A stretch of 64,000 bases of DNA from UMGS1601 sp900553335 (GTDB taxonomy: Bacteria > Bacillota > Clostridia > Oscillospirales > Ruminococcaceae): contig CALEUW010000021.1 of NCBI GenBank assembly GCA_937920725.1, positions 1 to 64,000 on the forward strand, read 5' to 3'. The position numbers and the translations under genes are program-made. Below, one piece after another: positions 26,207 to 34,644 of the stretch. Position 1 is the stretch's first letter. Each line of letters opens with the position of its first letter. Below the pieces are notes generated by a model. That model searched no databases, was not told the DNA's origin, and was given only the letters and a program-made list of their open reading frames with translations.

Positions 26207-26815
26207 TTAAATGATTTTATCTATCACTTCTTTTAGCTTACTTGCCGCCGATTCGCTGATATTTACCCAGTCAGATTCTCCTCCTTTTATAGCACTCCCA
26301 TTAAAATAGTATTTGTTTTCAACGCCTTCATAAACAATTGTAATCTCATAAATCTCACCGTTCGTTACACTTTCGTATGCAGACTCTTTTGTATCAGCTG
26401 TTTCAGGTATATTGTTTACTGCCGTATAAATTGCAGATACCAAATCCTTGTCATTAGTATACGATGCCGTTTCATCTGTTATAATTTCAGCAAAGTATTT
26501 AACTTCTGCACTTTCTGTATTTCCTGCGCCGCCTGTCTCCGATGCAATTGCCGTATTTTCTTTATAAGTCGGAGACGCCATTGCCGTATATCCGCTTTTT
26601 ACTAAAGCTGAAGAGCTGTCTGCCGAACTCTTTGCGGAAGCGCTCTCCTTTTGCACTTTATTGGAAGCCGCAGGAATCGCAGCAGCTAAAGCAGTAATGC
26701 AGACAACTGCAACGGAAAGAGAACAGATGATTTTTTTTCTTTTTTTCAGTCTTTCCTTTTTATACTTCTCTGCTCTTTTTATAATCTCTTGTTTAAACTG
26801 TTCGTTCGTTCTCAT
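26207..26815 (-). CDS. Putative anti-sigma factor, single-pass membrane protein
   Basis: This 202-residue protein has a short basic cytoplasmic N-terminus (EQFKQEIIKRAEKYKKERLKKRKK), one membrane helix (IICSLSVAVVCITALAAAIPAA) and a Ser/Ala-rich then folded extracytoplasmic part. Its start overlaps the sigma-factor stop by 4 bp (ATGA), which implies translational coupling and an anti-sigma role. It has no zinc-binding anti-sigma (ZAS) motif. The outer domain is not recognised. The serpin gene follows. Confidence 0.6.
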   Translation of the reverse strand: MRTNEQFKQEIIKRAEKYKKERLKKRKKIICSLSVAVVCITALAAAIPAASNKVQKESASAKSSADSSSALVKSGYTAMASPTYKENTAIASETGGAGNTESAEVKYFAEIITDETASYTNDKDLVSAIYTAVNNIPETADTKESAYESVTNGEIYEITIVYEGVENKYYFNGSAIKGGESDWVNISESAASKLKEVIDKII

Positions 26816-27345
26816 AAAATATCCTCCGAAAGCGTGTTTTTAAGTACCTTTTTCGCACGATACAAAAGATTGTCTATCTGCTTTTTATTCTTTTTCATGA
26901 CTTTTGCTGTTTCGTCATACGAAAGTCCCTCAAAATACACCAATGTCACAACGGCACACATATCTACAGGCAGAGCCTTAACCGCTTCGTTTACAGCTTT
27001 CGCCTGCTCGTTTTTTATGACCTTTTCCTCAATCTCTGACAAATCCTTTTGATGCTCAATTAAATCGGTATTGTTTAGGACCTTTGCTTTTCGTAAATAG
27101 TCAATAGCTCGGCTTCTTCCTATTGTGAACAGGTATGTTTTCAGTGTGACCTTGAAGTTAAATTTCTTTTTGTTGACATAGATGTACATAAACGAATCAA
27201 TTGCCAAATCCTCAGCTACCTGTATATCATGCACATATCTATTTATGAAGAAAATGAGATTGCTTCGGTACATTTCGATAAGCTTATCAAAAGCACTATT
27301 ATTGCCGTTTATAAAGTCACGGTAAAGCTCTTCAGCACAGTTCAT
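26812..27345 (-). CDS. ECF-type RNA polymerase sigma factor
   Basis: The 177-residue protein contains region 2 (FDKLIEMYRSNLIFFINRYV, EDLAIDSFMYIY, YLFTIGRSRAIDYLRKAK) and region 4 (VNEAVKALPVDMCAVVTLVYFEGLSYDETAKVM, then DNLLYRAKKVLK), separated by a charged linker, as in ECF sigma factors. It starts at ATG 27345, and the downstream genes encode a probable anti-sigma factor and a serpin. The sigma factor probably autoregulates this operon. Confidence 0.88.
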   Translation of the reverse strand: MNCAEELYRDFINGNNSAFDKLIEMYRSNLIFFINRYVHDIQVAEDLAIDSFMYIYVNKKKFNFKVTLKTYLFTIGRSRAIDYLRKAKVLNNTDLIEHQKDLSEIEEKVIKNEQAKAVNEAVKALPVDMCAVVTLVYFEGLSYDETAKVMKKNKKQIDNLLYRAKKVLKNTLSEDIL

Positions 27346-27437
27346 AGATCTCTCCCCTCTTTACATCCTAATATTTATACGAATAACAAATAAAAAATCC
27401 TTATTAATTTTAATCCTTTTAGAATTTTTTTGCAATA

Positions 27438-27470
27438 AAAAAACAGAGATCCGTTATAAATCTCTGTTTA
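27438..27470 (-). terminator. Terminator of the metal-efflux operon
   Basis: AAACAGAGAT and ATCTCTGTTT with a 9-nt loop, followed on the minus strand by a T-rich stretch, 20-50 bp past the P-type ATPase stop. Confidence 0.75.
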
Positions 27471-27492
27471 AATAAATATTAAGCTATTAATT

Positions 27493-29571
27493 TCATTCTC
27501 TGCATCTTAACGCACGCAAAGCATTAAGCACGCACACGAGCGCAACGCCAACGTCCGCAAAAACTGCTGCCCACATATTTGCAAATCCTAGCGCTCCGAG
27601 AACAAGCACAAGAATTTTAACAGCAATTGCAAATAAGATATTGGCTTTAACTATCCTAATTGTTTTTTTGCATATGTTTATCAGCGTTTTTATCTTTCCT
27701 ATATCATCGTTCATTATTACCGCGTCAGCAGTTTCGATTGCTATATCGGAACCCATAGCTCCCATAGAAATTCCTATATCGGCTCTTGCCAAAACAGGCG
27801 CATCGTTAATTCCGTCACCGACAAATGCGGTTTTTCCACCTGATTCAAGTAAACTCTCAACGCACTTCACCTTATCCTCAGGCAATAGCTCATAACGATA
27901 ATCGGATACTCCTAATTTTTTTGCACAGGACATCGCTGCATTTTTTCTGTCACCCGTGAGCATGACTGTTTTAATTCCCATTTTATTAAGCGAACTTATA
28001 AGGTTCTTTGAATTTTCCTTTATTTCGTCTTCAAGAACAACAAATCCCAAATATTTTCCATTGCATCCGACATATACGCAGGTGTTGTCTATTTCCGAAT
28101 CAGGAACGCTTATCCCGTTTTCATCAAGCAGTTTTCTGTTTCCGGCTAAAACGGTTTTTCCGTCATATACCGCTTTTATTCCTCTTCCTGAAATCTCCTC
28201 CGAGCTTAAGATCTCAGATGCATTGATTTTCTCAAAACGCGATTCATACTCTTTTACAATACCCTTAGCTATAGGGTGATTTGAGTTATACTCGGCATAT
28301 GCACACAGTCTTAAAACGCTTTCTTCGCTTTCTCCTATTGGTTTTATCTTTGAAACAGCAAAGCTTCCCTGTGTAAGCGTACCTGTTTTATCGAATGCAA
28401 TCTGCGAAACACCTGACATTATCTCAATATTATTTGCACCCTTTATCAAAATGCCCTTTCTGGACGCTCCGCCGATTCCTGCAAAAAATCCTAACGGCAC
28501 CGAAACCACAAGCGCACAAGGACAGGACACTACTAAAAACAGAAGCGCTCTGTAACCCCAATCCTTAAAAACATCAATAGAAAATCCTGATATTATAAAC
28601 GGCAAAAATGCAAGAGCTACTGCAGAAAGAACAACGATAGGTGTATAGATTCTGGCAAACTTAGTAATAAAGCGTTCTGTTTTCGCCTTTTTTGAGGACG
28701 CATTTTCCACCATATCCAGAATCTTTGCCATTGCAGACTCTGAAAACGGTCTTATTACCTCAAGCTCTATCGTTTTTGAAAGGTTTATGCTTCCGGAAAG
28801 AACTTCTTCTCCTCTTTTTACTGTTACTGGAACAGACTCTCCCGTCAGAGCTGACATATCAAGGTCAACACTTTCTCCCATAAACCTACAGTCAACAGGT
28901 ATTCTCTCACCTGCTTTTACAACTATTATATCTTTAACATTTATACTTTCCGGACTTGCTGCTTTGATTTCTCCGCCTTGCTTAACATTGACCGTGTCAG
29001 GCTTTAATGCCAAAAGGCTTGTTATTGACTTTCTTGAACGTTTAACGGCATAGCTTTGGAACAACTCTCCGATCTGATAAAAAATCATAACTGCCGCTGC
29101 TTCATTTGTTTCTCCCAACGCAAAAGCACCTGCTGTCGCAACGGTCATAAGAAAACACTCGTCAAAAGGACGAAGCTTTATTATGTTTCGTACACAGTTT
29201 ATTATAACATCATATCCGGAAACTACATATGCCGCTACTATCAAAGTTGTGCTGATGACAGTCGGCATAGGTATAAACGAAACTCCAAAAAGCATCAATG
29301 CTGCAATAAGCCTTAAAAGGTCAAACAGTGTAACGTCCTCCTCCGCTTCAGCTTCATTCTCCTCAACGATCTTGACATCAGGCTCTATCTCTTTAACAAT
29401 CTGCTTTATGTCCTTTAGAGCTGTATCAGACACCTCAGTGTATTTAAGTTTTTTCGTCATGAAATTAAGCTCTGAATCTTTTACAGATGAAAGCTTTTTT
29501 ATTCTTCCGGCAATTTTTTCCGTACAGTTGGGACAGTCAAGTCCCTGTAATATTACTGTTGAAGTTTTCAT
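27493..29571 (-). CDS. Zn/Cd/Pb-exporting P1B-type ATPase
   Basis: This heavy-metal pump of 692 residues has one N-terminal metal-binding domain (GLDCPNCTEKIAGRI), eight predicted membrane helices, and the actuator TGES motif (ALTGESVPV). Membrane metal site CPC lies in SCPCALVVSVPLGF, the phosphorylation site is DKTGTLT, the nucleotide domain shows HP (NSNHPIAKG), and the hinge is GDGINDAPVLA. The Asp in the last helix (FADVGVALVCVLNALR) with CPC is the ZntA/CadA signature for divalent Zn, Cd and Pb. It follows a CadC-like repressor gene by 20 bp, so it is metal-inducible by inference. Confidence 0.93.
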   Translation of the reverse strand: MKTSTVILQGLDCPNCTEKIAGRIKKLSSVKDSELNFMTKKLKYTEVSDTALKDIKQIVKEIEPDVKIVEENEAEAEEDVTLFDLLRLIAALMLFGVSFIPMPTVISTTLIVAAYVVSGYDVIINCVRNIIKLRPFDECFLMTVATAGAFALGETNEAAAVMIFYQIGELFQSYAVKRSRKSITSLLALKPDTVNVKQGGEIKAASPESINVKDIIVVKAGERIPVDCRFMGESVDLDMSALTGESVPVTVKRGEEVLSGSINLSKTIELEVIRPFSESAMAKILDMVENASSKKAKTERFITKFARIYTPIVVLSAVALAFLPFIISGFSIDVFKDWGYRALLFLVVSCPCALVVSVPLGFFAGIGGASRKGILIKGANNIEIMSGVSQIAFDKTGTLTQGSFAVSKIKPIGESEESVLRLCAYAEYNSNHPIAKGIVKEYESRFEKINASEILSSEEISGRGIKAVYDGKTVLAGNRKLLDENGISVPDSEIDNTCVYVGCNGKYLGFVVLEDEIKENSKNLISSLNKMGIKTVMLTGDRKNAAMSCAKKLGVSDYRYELLPEDKVKCVESLLESGGKTAFVGDGINDAPVLARADIGISMGAMGSDIAIETADAVIMNDDIGKIKTLINICKKTIRIVKANILFAIAVKILVLVLGALGFANMWAAVFADVGVALVCVLNALRALRCRE

Positions 29572-29591
29572 ATTGTCCTCCCAATACTATG

Positions 29592-29957
29592 CTATTCGCT
29601 GACGTGTTCTATTGCCATTGCAATTATTGTCTTTACATGATCGTCAGCTATTGAATAAATAACGCTTTTACCCTCACGGCGGTACTTTACTAGCCTCGAC
29701 TGCTTCAAAACTCTGAGCTGATGAGATACGGCAGACTGCGTGACGTCTAAAAGCTCGACAATATCACAAACGCACATCTCACTTTTTAAAAGCGTAAATA
29801 GAATTCTAAGCCTTGTTGGATCTCCCAAAACCTTAAAAAGCTCAGATAAATCATAAGCTTCTTCCGCTCCGAGTATATCGTCTTGTATCTTTTTTATAAT
29901 ATCAATATTTTTTCCCTGACATTCAACGTGTTTGCTGTTAAATTTTTCTTCAGTCAT
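29592..29957 (-). CDS. ArsR/SmtB-family metal-responsive repressor (CadC/CzrA-like)
   Basis: The 121-residue winged-helix repressor has the recognition helix VTQSAVSHQLRVLKQSRLV and wing YRREGKSVIYS. Two metal sites are visible. The alpha-3N type has C62 and C64 (SEMCVCD). The alpha-5 type has D105, H107, H118 and E121 with CzrA spacing. This combination indicates Cd, Pb or Zn sensing. It is transcribed first, ahead of the P-type ATPase. A matching operator lies between the promoter and start codon. Confidence 0.92.
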   Translation of the reverse strand: MTEEKFNSKHVECQGKNIDIIKKIQDDILGAEEAYDLSELFKVLGDPTRLRILFTLLKSEMCVCDIVELLDVTQSAVSHQLRVLKQSRLVKYRREGKSVIYSIADDHVKTIIAMAIEHVSE

Positions 29958-29975
29958 AAAGCATCCTCCTTAAAC

Positions 29976-30027
29976 ATATGAATAACTGTTCATGTGTTTA
30001 TTATATCATACTTTTATTATTTGTCAA
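29976..30027 (-). promoter_or_regulatory. Promoter and SmtB-type operator of the metal-efflux operon
   Basis: On the minus strand TTGACA, 16 bp, TATAAT (30027-30000), followed by the operator TGAACAGTTATTCA at 29979-29992. This matches the ArsR/SmtB palindrome TGAACA-N2-TATTCA. An operator at the transcription start explains repression when no metal is bound. Confidence 0.8.
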
Positions 30028-30029
30028 TA

Positions 30030-30330
30030 GGTATTTTGAAAAAAATGCGTATACATTTTCATTGTGCATTTTCAAATATTTTTGTCCCTTACTTCTTCTC
30101 TTTACTTTTACACGTTGTTAAATAGGGACATTTTGATTTCTTGGAAAGTATTGATCAAAAGTCAAAGTCGCTGACCTACTTGATTTCCTGTATGTGAGTG
30201 CTTTCCCTGCCTGCTGTTATGATACTCTCCGTTAATCAAAAAAGTATGTTACAACATTAATTCTGAATTCCTAATTCCGACTTCCGAATTAATTACGAAT
30301 TACGCATTACGAATTATTCTTCCCTCTAAC
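30030..30330. other. Intergenic region with short tandem repeats
   Basis: No gene is seen. Around 30270-30320 near-tandem units of ATTACGAATT, GCATTACGAATT and TTCCGAATTAATT occur, a kind of low-complexity filler common between genes in gut clostridia. The rest shows nothing recognisable. Confidence 0.4.
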
Positions 30331-30359
30331 TGGACAATTCCTTACCAATATGCTATACT
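30331..30359 (+). promoter_or_regulatory. ttcA promoter
   Basis: TGGACA, 17 bp, TATACT, about 30 bp before the ttcA start codon. Confidence 0.55.
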
Positions 30360-30389
30360 TTAAAAAATATAAAATCATTGGTGATAAAA

Positions 30390-31130
30390 ATGCAAAAGAT
30401 ACTCGGATACATGAGAAAAGCTATACAGGAATTTGATCTTATAGAAAACGGCGATAAAGTTGCGGTTGGCGTTTCGGGCGGGAAAGACAGCTTGGTTTTG
30501 CTTTTAGGGCTTTATCGCCTCAAACGCTTTATAGGTATTGATTTTGATATAGTGGCTATTACGCTTGATCCTAGGTTTTCAGGGATTGAAACTGATTATT
30601 CCCCTATTGAAAAAATGTGTGCGGAGCTTCAGATAGAATATCACATAGAAAGAACGGATATTGGCAAAATCGTTTTCGACATAAGAAACGAAAGTCACCC
30701 CTGCTCTTTATGCGCAAGAATGAGAAGAGGCGCTTTGCATGACTTATCAAAAAAATACGGCTGCAATAAGATTGCGCTCGGACACCACAACAATGATGTT
30801 GTTGAAACATTTCTAATGAATTTATACATTGAAGGCAGAATTGGCTGCTTTGCACCTAAAAGCTATCTTTCAAGAAAAGATATTACAATGATAAGGCCTT
30901 TGGTTTTTGCTCCGGAAAAGGAAATAAAAAAGGCTGCTGCAAAAAATGAAATTGCGATAGTAAAAAGCAAATGTCCTGTTGACGGACACACAAAACGTGA
31001 AGAATTCAAGAATATGATAAGAGAGAAAAACCGTTTGGACAAAGGTTTTTCAGACAGAATTTTCGGTGCTCTGAGAAGAAGCGGTATAGACGGTTGGGGC
31101 TTCAAAGAAGAAAATATTAACAAATTGTAA
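30390..31130 (+). CDS. ttcA: TtcA-like tRNA 2-thiocytidine synthetase
   Basis: TtcA thiolates C32 in tRNA anticodon loops through an adenylated intermediate and a 4Fe-4S cluster. The 246-residue protein has the PP-loop GVSGGKDSLVLLLGL, the CxxC cluster ligands in HPCSLCARMRRGAL, and the block KIALGHHNNDVVETFLMNL. A third Cys in KSKCPVDGHTKRE completes the pattern. The ATG at 30390 is preferred over an upstream TTG in the same frame; only a weak GGTGA box precedes it. It is monocistronic, ahead of the rplM-rpsI operon. Confidence 0.85.
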   Translation: MQKILGYMRKAIQEFDLIENGDKVAVGVSGGKDSLVLLLGLYRLKRFIGIDFDIVAITLDPRFSGIETDYSPIEKMCAELQIEYHIERTDIGKIVFDIRNESHPCSLCARMRRGALHDLSKKYGCNKIALGHHNNDVVETFLMNLYIEGRIGCFAPKSYLSRKDITMIRPLVFAPEKEIKKAAAKNEIAIVKSKCPVDGHTKREEFKNMIREKNRLDKGFSDRIFGALRRSGIDGWGFKEENINKL

Positions 31131-31139
31131 ACAATGAAA

Positions 31140-31199
31140 TGATTCAAGAGAATTAAAGAGAAACAAAGAATTCTCAAGAGAATTCAAGAGAATTCGGGA
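31140..31199. repeat. Short tandem AAGAGAATTC-like repeats
   Basis: Units of about 10 bp (TCAAGAGAATT, TCTCAAGAGAATTC, AAGAGAATTC) are repeated just after ttcA. No reading frame or hairpin terminator is evident. It is probably slippage-generated. Confidence 0.5.
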
Positions 31200-31227
31200 T
31201 ATATTTTGATTTTTTTTAAAAAAAGGC

Positions 31228-31256
31228 TTGACAAGAAATATTTGACTTATTATAAT
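31228..31256 (+). promoter_or_regulatory. Consensus promoter of rplM-rpsI
   Basis: TTGACA, 17 bp, TATAAT: a perfect sigma-70/sigma-A match, as expected for a highly expressed ribosomal protein operon. Confidence 0.9.
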
Positions 31257-31272
31257 AGTCAATGTTGCGTTA

Positions 31273-31301
31273 AGCCGTATTTTTATGCTGGAGATACGGC
31301 T
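31273..31301 (+). promoter_or_regulatory. L13 ribosomal-protein leader hairpin
   Basis: AGCCGTAT and ATACGGCT pair around a 13-nt loop in the transcript leader before rplM. An L13 autoregulatory leader of this kind is known in Firmicutes. The position fits; identity is by context. Confidence 0.55.
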
Positions 31302-31334
31302 ACAAAAAATATCAGATTATTGGAGGAATATTTT

Positions 31335-31763
31335 ATGTCAACTTATATGCCAAAGGCAAGCGACATCACTCGTACATGGTATGTAATTGATGCAGCAGGA
31401 CAGCCGCTCGGAAGAGTTGCCGCTAAAGCTGCTCACATACTTCGTGGAAAGCATAAGCCAACATATGCACCTCATGCTGATTGCGGAGATCATGTTATTA
31501 TCATCAACACTGACAAGGCTGTTTTAACAGGTAAAAAGCTTGAGCAGAAATACTACAGATGGCACACCGGCTGGATCGGCGGTCTTAAAGAAGTTCAGTA
31601 TTCAAAGCTCATGTCTGAAAGCTCTGATAAGGCAATGACAATAGCAGTTACAGGAATGCTCCCTAACAACACGCTCGGAAGAAAGGCAGCTACACGCCTT
31701 AGAGTTTACAAGGGTGCAGACCACAAGCACACGGCACAGACTCCTGTTGTCTGCGAGCTTTAA
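31335..31763 (+). CDS. rplM: 50S ribosomal protein L13
   Basis: Starting at ATG 31335, eight bases after GGAGGAATA, the 142-residue protein is standard L13: TWYVIDAAGQPLGRVAAKAA, LRGKHKPTYAPHADCGDHV, GMLPNNTLGRKAATRLRVY. A longer upstream frame would extend through the leader and promoter and is rejected. It is the first gene of the conserved L13-S9 operon. Confidence 0.98.
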   Translation: MSTYMPKASDITRTWYVIDAAGQPLGRVAAKAAHILRGKHKPTYAPHADCGDHVIIINTDKAVLTGKKLEQKYYRWHTGWIGGLKEVQYSKLMSESSDKAMTIAVTGMLPNNTLGRKAATRLRVYKGADHKHTAQTPVVCEL

Positions 31764-31786
31764 TTTAGGAAAGGAGCTTTATTAAT

Positions 31787-32188
31787 ATGTACGAATCAAA
31801 GTCACCATATTTTTACGGAACAGGCAGAAGAAAGCATTCTGTTGCAAGAGTTCGTCTTTACCAGGGTTCAGGTAAAGTTACAGTCAACGGCAGAGATATA
31901 GACGATTACTTCGGTCTTGAAACTCTTAAGCTTATCGTTCGTCAGCCTCTTACTCTTACAGGCAATGACGCAAGCTTCGATATCGTTTGCACAGTTACAG
32001 GCGGTGGAGTTACAGGTCAGGCAGGAGCTATCAGACACGGTATTTCAAGAGCGCTTCTTGAATTTGACGCTGAGCTTCGTCCTACTCTTAAGGCAGCAGG
32101 ATTCCTCACTCGTGACCCAAGAATGAAGGAAAGAAAGAAGTACGGCTTAAAGGCTGCACGTCGTGCTCCTCAGTTCTCAAAGAGATAA
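31787..32188 (+). CDS. rpsI: 30S ribosomal protein S9
   Basis: The 133-residue S9 starts 23 bp after rplM behind AAAGGAG. Signatures are FYGTGRRKHSVARVRL, the GxGKVTVNGRDI block and the basic C-terminal tail ending QFSKR, which reaches the P-site tRNA. A terminator follows. Confidence 0.98.
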   Translation: MYESKSPYFYGTGRRKHSVARVRLYQGSGKVTVNGRDIDDYFGLETLKLIVRQPLTLTGNDASFDIVCTVTGGGVTGQAGAIRHGISRALLEFDAELRPTLKAAGFLTRDPRMKERKKYGLKAARRAPQFSKR

Positions 32189-32203
32189 TTATATCACATC
32201 TTC

Positions 32204-32237
32204 AAAACCCCGAAAACCGTTTGGTTTCGGGGTTTTC
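32204..32237 (+). terminator. rplM-rpsI terminator
   Basis: AAAACCCCGAAAACC and GGTTTCGGGGTTTT form a strong stem with a trailing TCT run. Confidence 0.9.
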
Positions 32238-32569
32238 TATTGTGCGAATTGCACATGGACTTGTTCAAAATTAATGCGTAGCTAACACATAGCCAACACA
32301 TAGCTGACAAAACAAATTAAATGTCAAGTGTTTACTAGTGTTAAAATTTTTATTAATGCAACACAAAACCCGCCTCCCCTATGGAATGGGCACAAAAGAA
32401 GAATAACATCCGAAACAGAACTACTGAAAATGTAAATGCTGAGGTGATTTTTGTCTGAGAGAGCAAGTCGCTTCCTTCGGTTTTGTCGTAAAACAGTAAA
32501 ACTCGTTAGGATACACTAAAACCCGAAGAATAAGACATTCTTAAAAAGCATATCTTGTAACTAGATATA
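32238..32569. other. Intergenic region at the left edge of the redox island
   Basis: No gene is seen. Around 32345-32400 the text AACCCGCCTCCCCTAT may be a degraded fragment of the dispersed repeat found at 13847 and 54769. Repeated TAGCTAACACATAGC-like words occur near 32280. This is the boundary between the core rplM-rpsI operon and the accessory cluster. Confidence 0.3.
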
Positions 32570-32598
32570 TTGAAATTCATCTTTGTTTCTGTTATACT
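32570..32598 (+). promoter_or_regulatory. lysR promoter
   Basis: TTGAAA, 17 bp, TATACT. The predicted start of transcription falls almost at the ribosome binding site, so the mRNA leader would be very short. Confidence 0.5.
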
Positions 32599-32617
32599 TT
32601 TCTTGGAGGTAAGGTAT

Positions 32618-33508
32618 ATGGAACTTCGAGTATTAAAATATTTTTTAGCGATAGCACGGGAAGAAAATTTTACAAAGGCGGCACAGCAGCTCCACGTGAC
32701 GCAGCCAACACTATCAAGACAAATTGCTCAGCTTGAAGAAGAACTCGGCGCCACTCTCTTTGTACGAAGCAATCACAATATCATTTTAACCGAGGACGGA
32801 ATGATACTGAAACGCAGAGCGCAGGAAATTTTGTCATTAGCAGATAAAATAAAGCGGGACTTTCTGCATAAAGACAAAGATCTTGAAGGCATTATCTTAA
32901 TCGGAAGCGGTGAATTTTTATCTACCCGCTGTTTAACGGATTGCATTGCAGAGTTTCGCAAAAAGCACCCGCTTGTCCGCTATGAGTTTTACAGCGGAAA
33001 TGCCGGAAATATCCGTGACCATATTGAAAGAGGTCTTTTAGATATGGGGCTTATGTCAGAACCTATTGACATACGAAAATATGAATTTATTAGTATGCCT
33101 GTTAAAGAAGAATGGGGGGCTTTCGTGCGAGAGGATTCTCCGCTTATAGATAAAGAATTTGTTTCGCCGCAGGATTTGGTCGGTATTCCGCTTATCTTGC
33201 CTTTGAGTGATTTTGCGGAAAGTAATATCGGCAAGTGGTTTGGTGAATATGCTTCGCAGGTTGAGAGCATTGCAAAAGGAAATTTGCTATACAATGAAGC
33301 GATGATGGCCCAAAGCAATATTGGCGCAGTAATCGGTATCAAATTGAATTGCAACTACGACGGTTTAAGATTTATACCTCTTAAGCCTGCTCTCAAAATT
33401 GATACTGCGTTGGCGTGGAAAAAAGAGCAGATTTTTTCTGCTGCTACCGCTGCATTCATAGATTTTGCAAAGCAATACCTAAAAAGCATAACTGACAATA
33501 AATTATAA
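32618..33508 (+). CDS. LysR-family transcriptional regulator
   Basis: From ATG 32618, behind TTGGAGGTAAGG, the 296-residue protein has the N-terminal helix-turn-helix (LKYFLAIAREENFTKAAQQL, then TQPTLSRQIAQLEEELG) and a periplasmic-binding-type effector domain. An in-frame upstream start has no ribosome binding site. It stands at the left edge of the redox island, facing into it, and probably controls the genes downstream. The inducer is unknown. Confidence 0.9.
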   Translation: MELRVLKYFLAIAREENFTKAAQQLHVTQPTLSRQIAQLEEELGATLFVRSNHNIILTEDGMILKRRAQEILSLADKIKRDFLHKDKDLEGIILIGSGEFLSTRCLTDCIAEFRKKHPLVRYEFYSGNAGNIRDHIERGLLDMGLMSEPIDIRKYEFISMPVKEEWGAFVREDSPLIDKEFVSPQDLVGIPLILPLSDFAESNIGKWFGEYASQVESIAKGNLLYNEAMMAQSNIGAVIGIKLNCNYDGLRFIPLKPALKIDTALAWKKEQIFSAATAAFIDFAKQYLKSITDNKL

Positions 33509-33541
33509 GTATTAGACATTTCATATAAACAGACATATAAT

Positions 33542-33575
33542 AAAGGTGTTCCAAGGCGGAGCACCTTTATTTTTT
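33542..33575 (+). terminator. Terminator after lysR
   Basis: AAAGGTG and CACCTTT around a 13-nt loop, followed by ATTTTTT. Confidence 0.75.
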
Positions 33576-33595
33576 ACTAAAGAAAGGAGTCCCAA

Positions 33596-33943
33596 ATGAC
33601 GATACACGAGGCAAGTGAAAAATACAATATCCCTATTAAAATTTTACAGGACTATGAAAGTTGGGGTTTATGTGGAGAGGTTAAAAAGGTAATGGGCTCG
33701 TGGCATTATGACGACAGCGACATTGAGCGGTTAAGTACCATTATGACGCTTCACGACATCGGATTTAATAATGATGAGATAAAAAAATATATGCGGTTAT
33801 TGCTCAAAGGAAAGTCTACCGAACAAGAGCGACTGGAAATGCTCAACAATAAAAGAATCGGAACCCTTGACGAAATCCATTTTAAGGAAAAGCAGTTAGA
33901 CCGTTTAGATTATCTCCGATTTGAAATCAAGAAAAAAAGGTAA
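33596..33943 (+). CDS. MerR-family regulator
   Basis: The 115-residue protein has a winged helix-turn-helix (MTIHEASEKYNIPIKILQDYE, then WHYDDSDIERLSTIMTLHDIGF) and a coiled-coil dimerisation helix rich in Glu and Lys. It lacks C-terminal Cys residues, so it is not a metal or mercury sensor. GAAAGGAG precedes the start. It is the first gene of the rightward arm of the island, with the flavodoxin lipoprotein gene starting 14 bp later. Confidence 0.85.
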   Translation: MTIHEASEKYNIPIKILQDYESWGLCGEVKKVMGSWHYDDSDIERLSTIMTLHDIGFNNDEIKKYMRLLLKGKSTEQERLEMLNNKRIGTLDEIHFKEKQLDRLDYLRFEIKKKR

Positions 33944-33957
33944 AGGAGTTTTTAACA

Positions 33958-34632
33958 ATGAAAAAATTAGTATCACTGCTTATGACTTTTGCTCTGCTGC
34001 TTTCTTTTGCAGCTTGCAGTAACAACACAAATAATGAAAGAGCTTCATCACCAACACTGCAAAGCAGCGAACCAAATTCCACTCCAACCGAAGAAGTGAA
34101 CAATCAAAACAGTTCTTCTGAATTGCCCGCCCAAAATTCAAAGCCTACTGAAACAGGCTCAAAATCATTAGTAGTTTATTTTTCCTGGTCGGGCAACACA
34201 CAAAATGTTGCCGAGGCAATTCAGACGCAGACAGATTCCGATATTTTTGAGATCGTTCCCGAAACTCCATACAGTGATGATTACGACGCTGTGGTGAATT
34301 TGGCACAGGAAGAACAAAAGGAAAACGCACGCCCTGCAATCTCCGGCAGTATTGATAATATCAGCGATTATAATGTTATATATGTTGGATACCCGAACTG
34401 GTGGGGTGATATGCCGATGATTCTTTATACATTCTTTGATAACTACGATTTATCCGGCAAGACCATTGCTCCGTTCTGCACCAGCGGAGGCAGCGGACTT
34501 TCAAATACGGTAAACGAAATAAAAGAGCTTGAACCAAATGCAACTGTAACGGACGGACTTCACATTGGCAGTTCTTCTGCTTCAGATCCTACTAATGACG
34601 TAAGCGACTGGTTATCCAAAATCGGCTTATAA
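33958..34632 (+). CDS. Flavodoxin-domain lipoprotein
   Basis: A lipoprotein signal peptide (lipobox FAAC, residues 17-20) is followed by a Ser/Thr/Asn-rich linker and a flavodoxin domain. The FMN-phosphate loop is YFSWSGNTQNVAEAI and the isoalloxazine-stacking loops are GYPNWWGDMP and SGGSGLS. Total length is 224 residues. It is an electron carrier tethered to the outer face of the membrane. Two further flavodoxin lipoproteins of this design (44796, 47520) lie in the same island. Confidence 0.9.
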   Translation: MKKLVSLLMTFALLLSFAACSNNTNNERASSPTLQSSEPNSTPTEEVNNQNSSSELPAQNSKPTETGSKSLVVYFSWSGNTQNVAEAIQTQTDSDIFEIVPETPYSDDYDAVVNLAQEEQKENARPAISGSIDNISDYNVIYVGYPNWWGDMPMILYTFFDNYDLSGKTIAPFCTSGGSGLSNTVNEIKELEPNATVTDGLHIGSSSASDPTNDVSDWLSKIGL

Positions 34633-34644
34633 GGAGGAAATGAT

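Noticed and set aside
31140..31199. Tandem AAGAGAATTC units considered as a CRISPR array
   Set aside because: Units are about 10 bp with no unique spacers and no cas genes are present.
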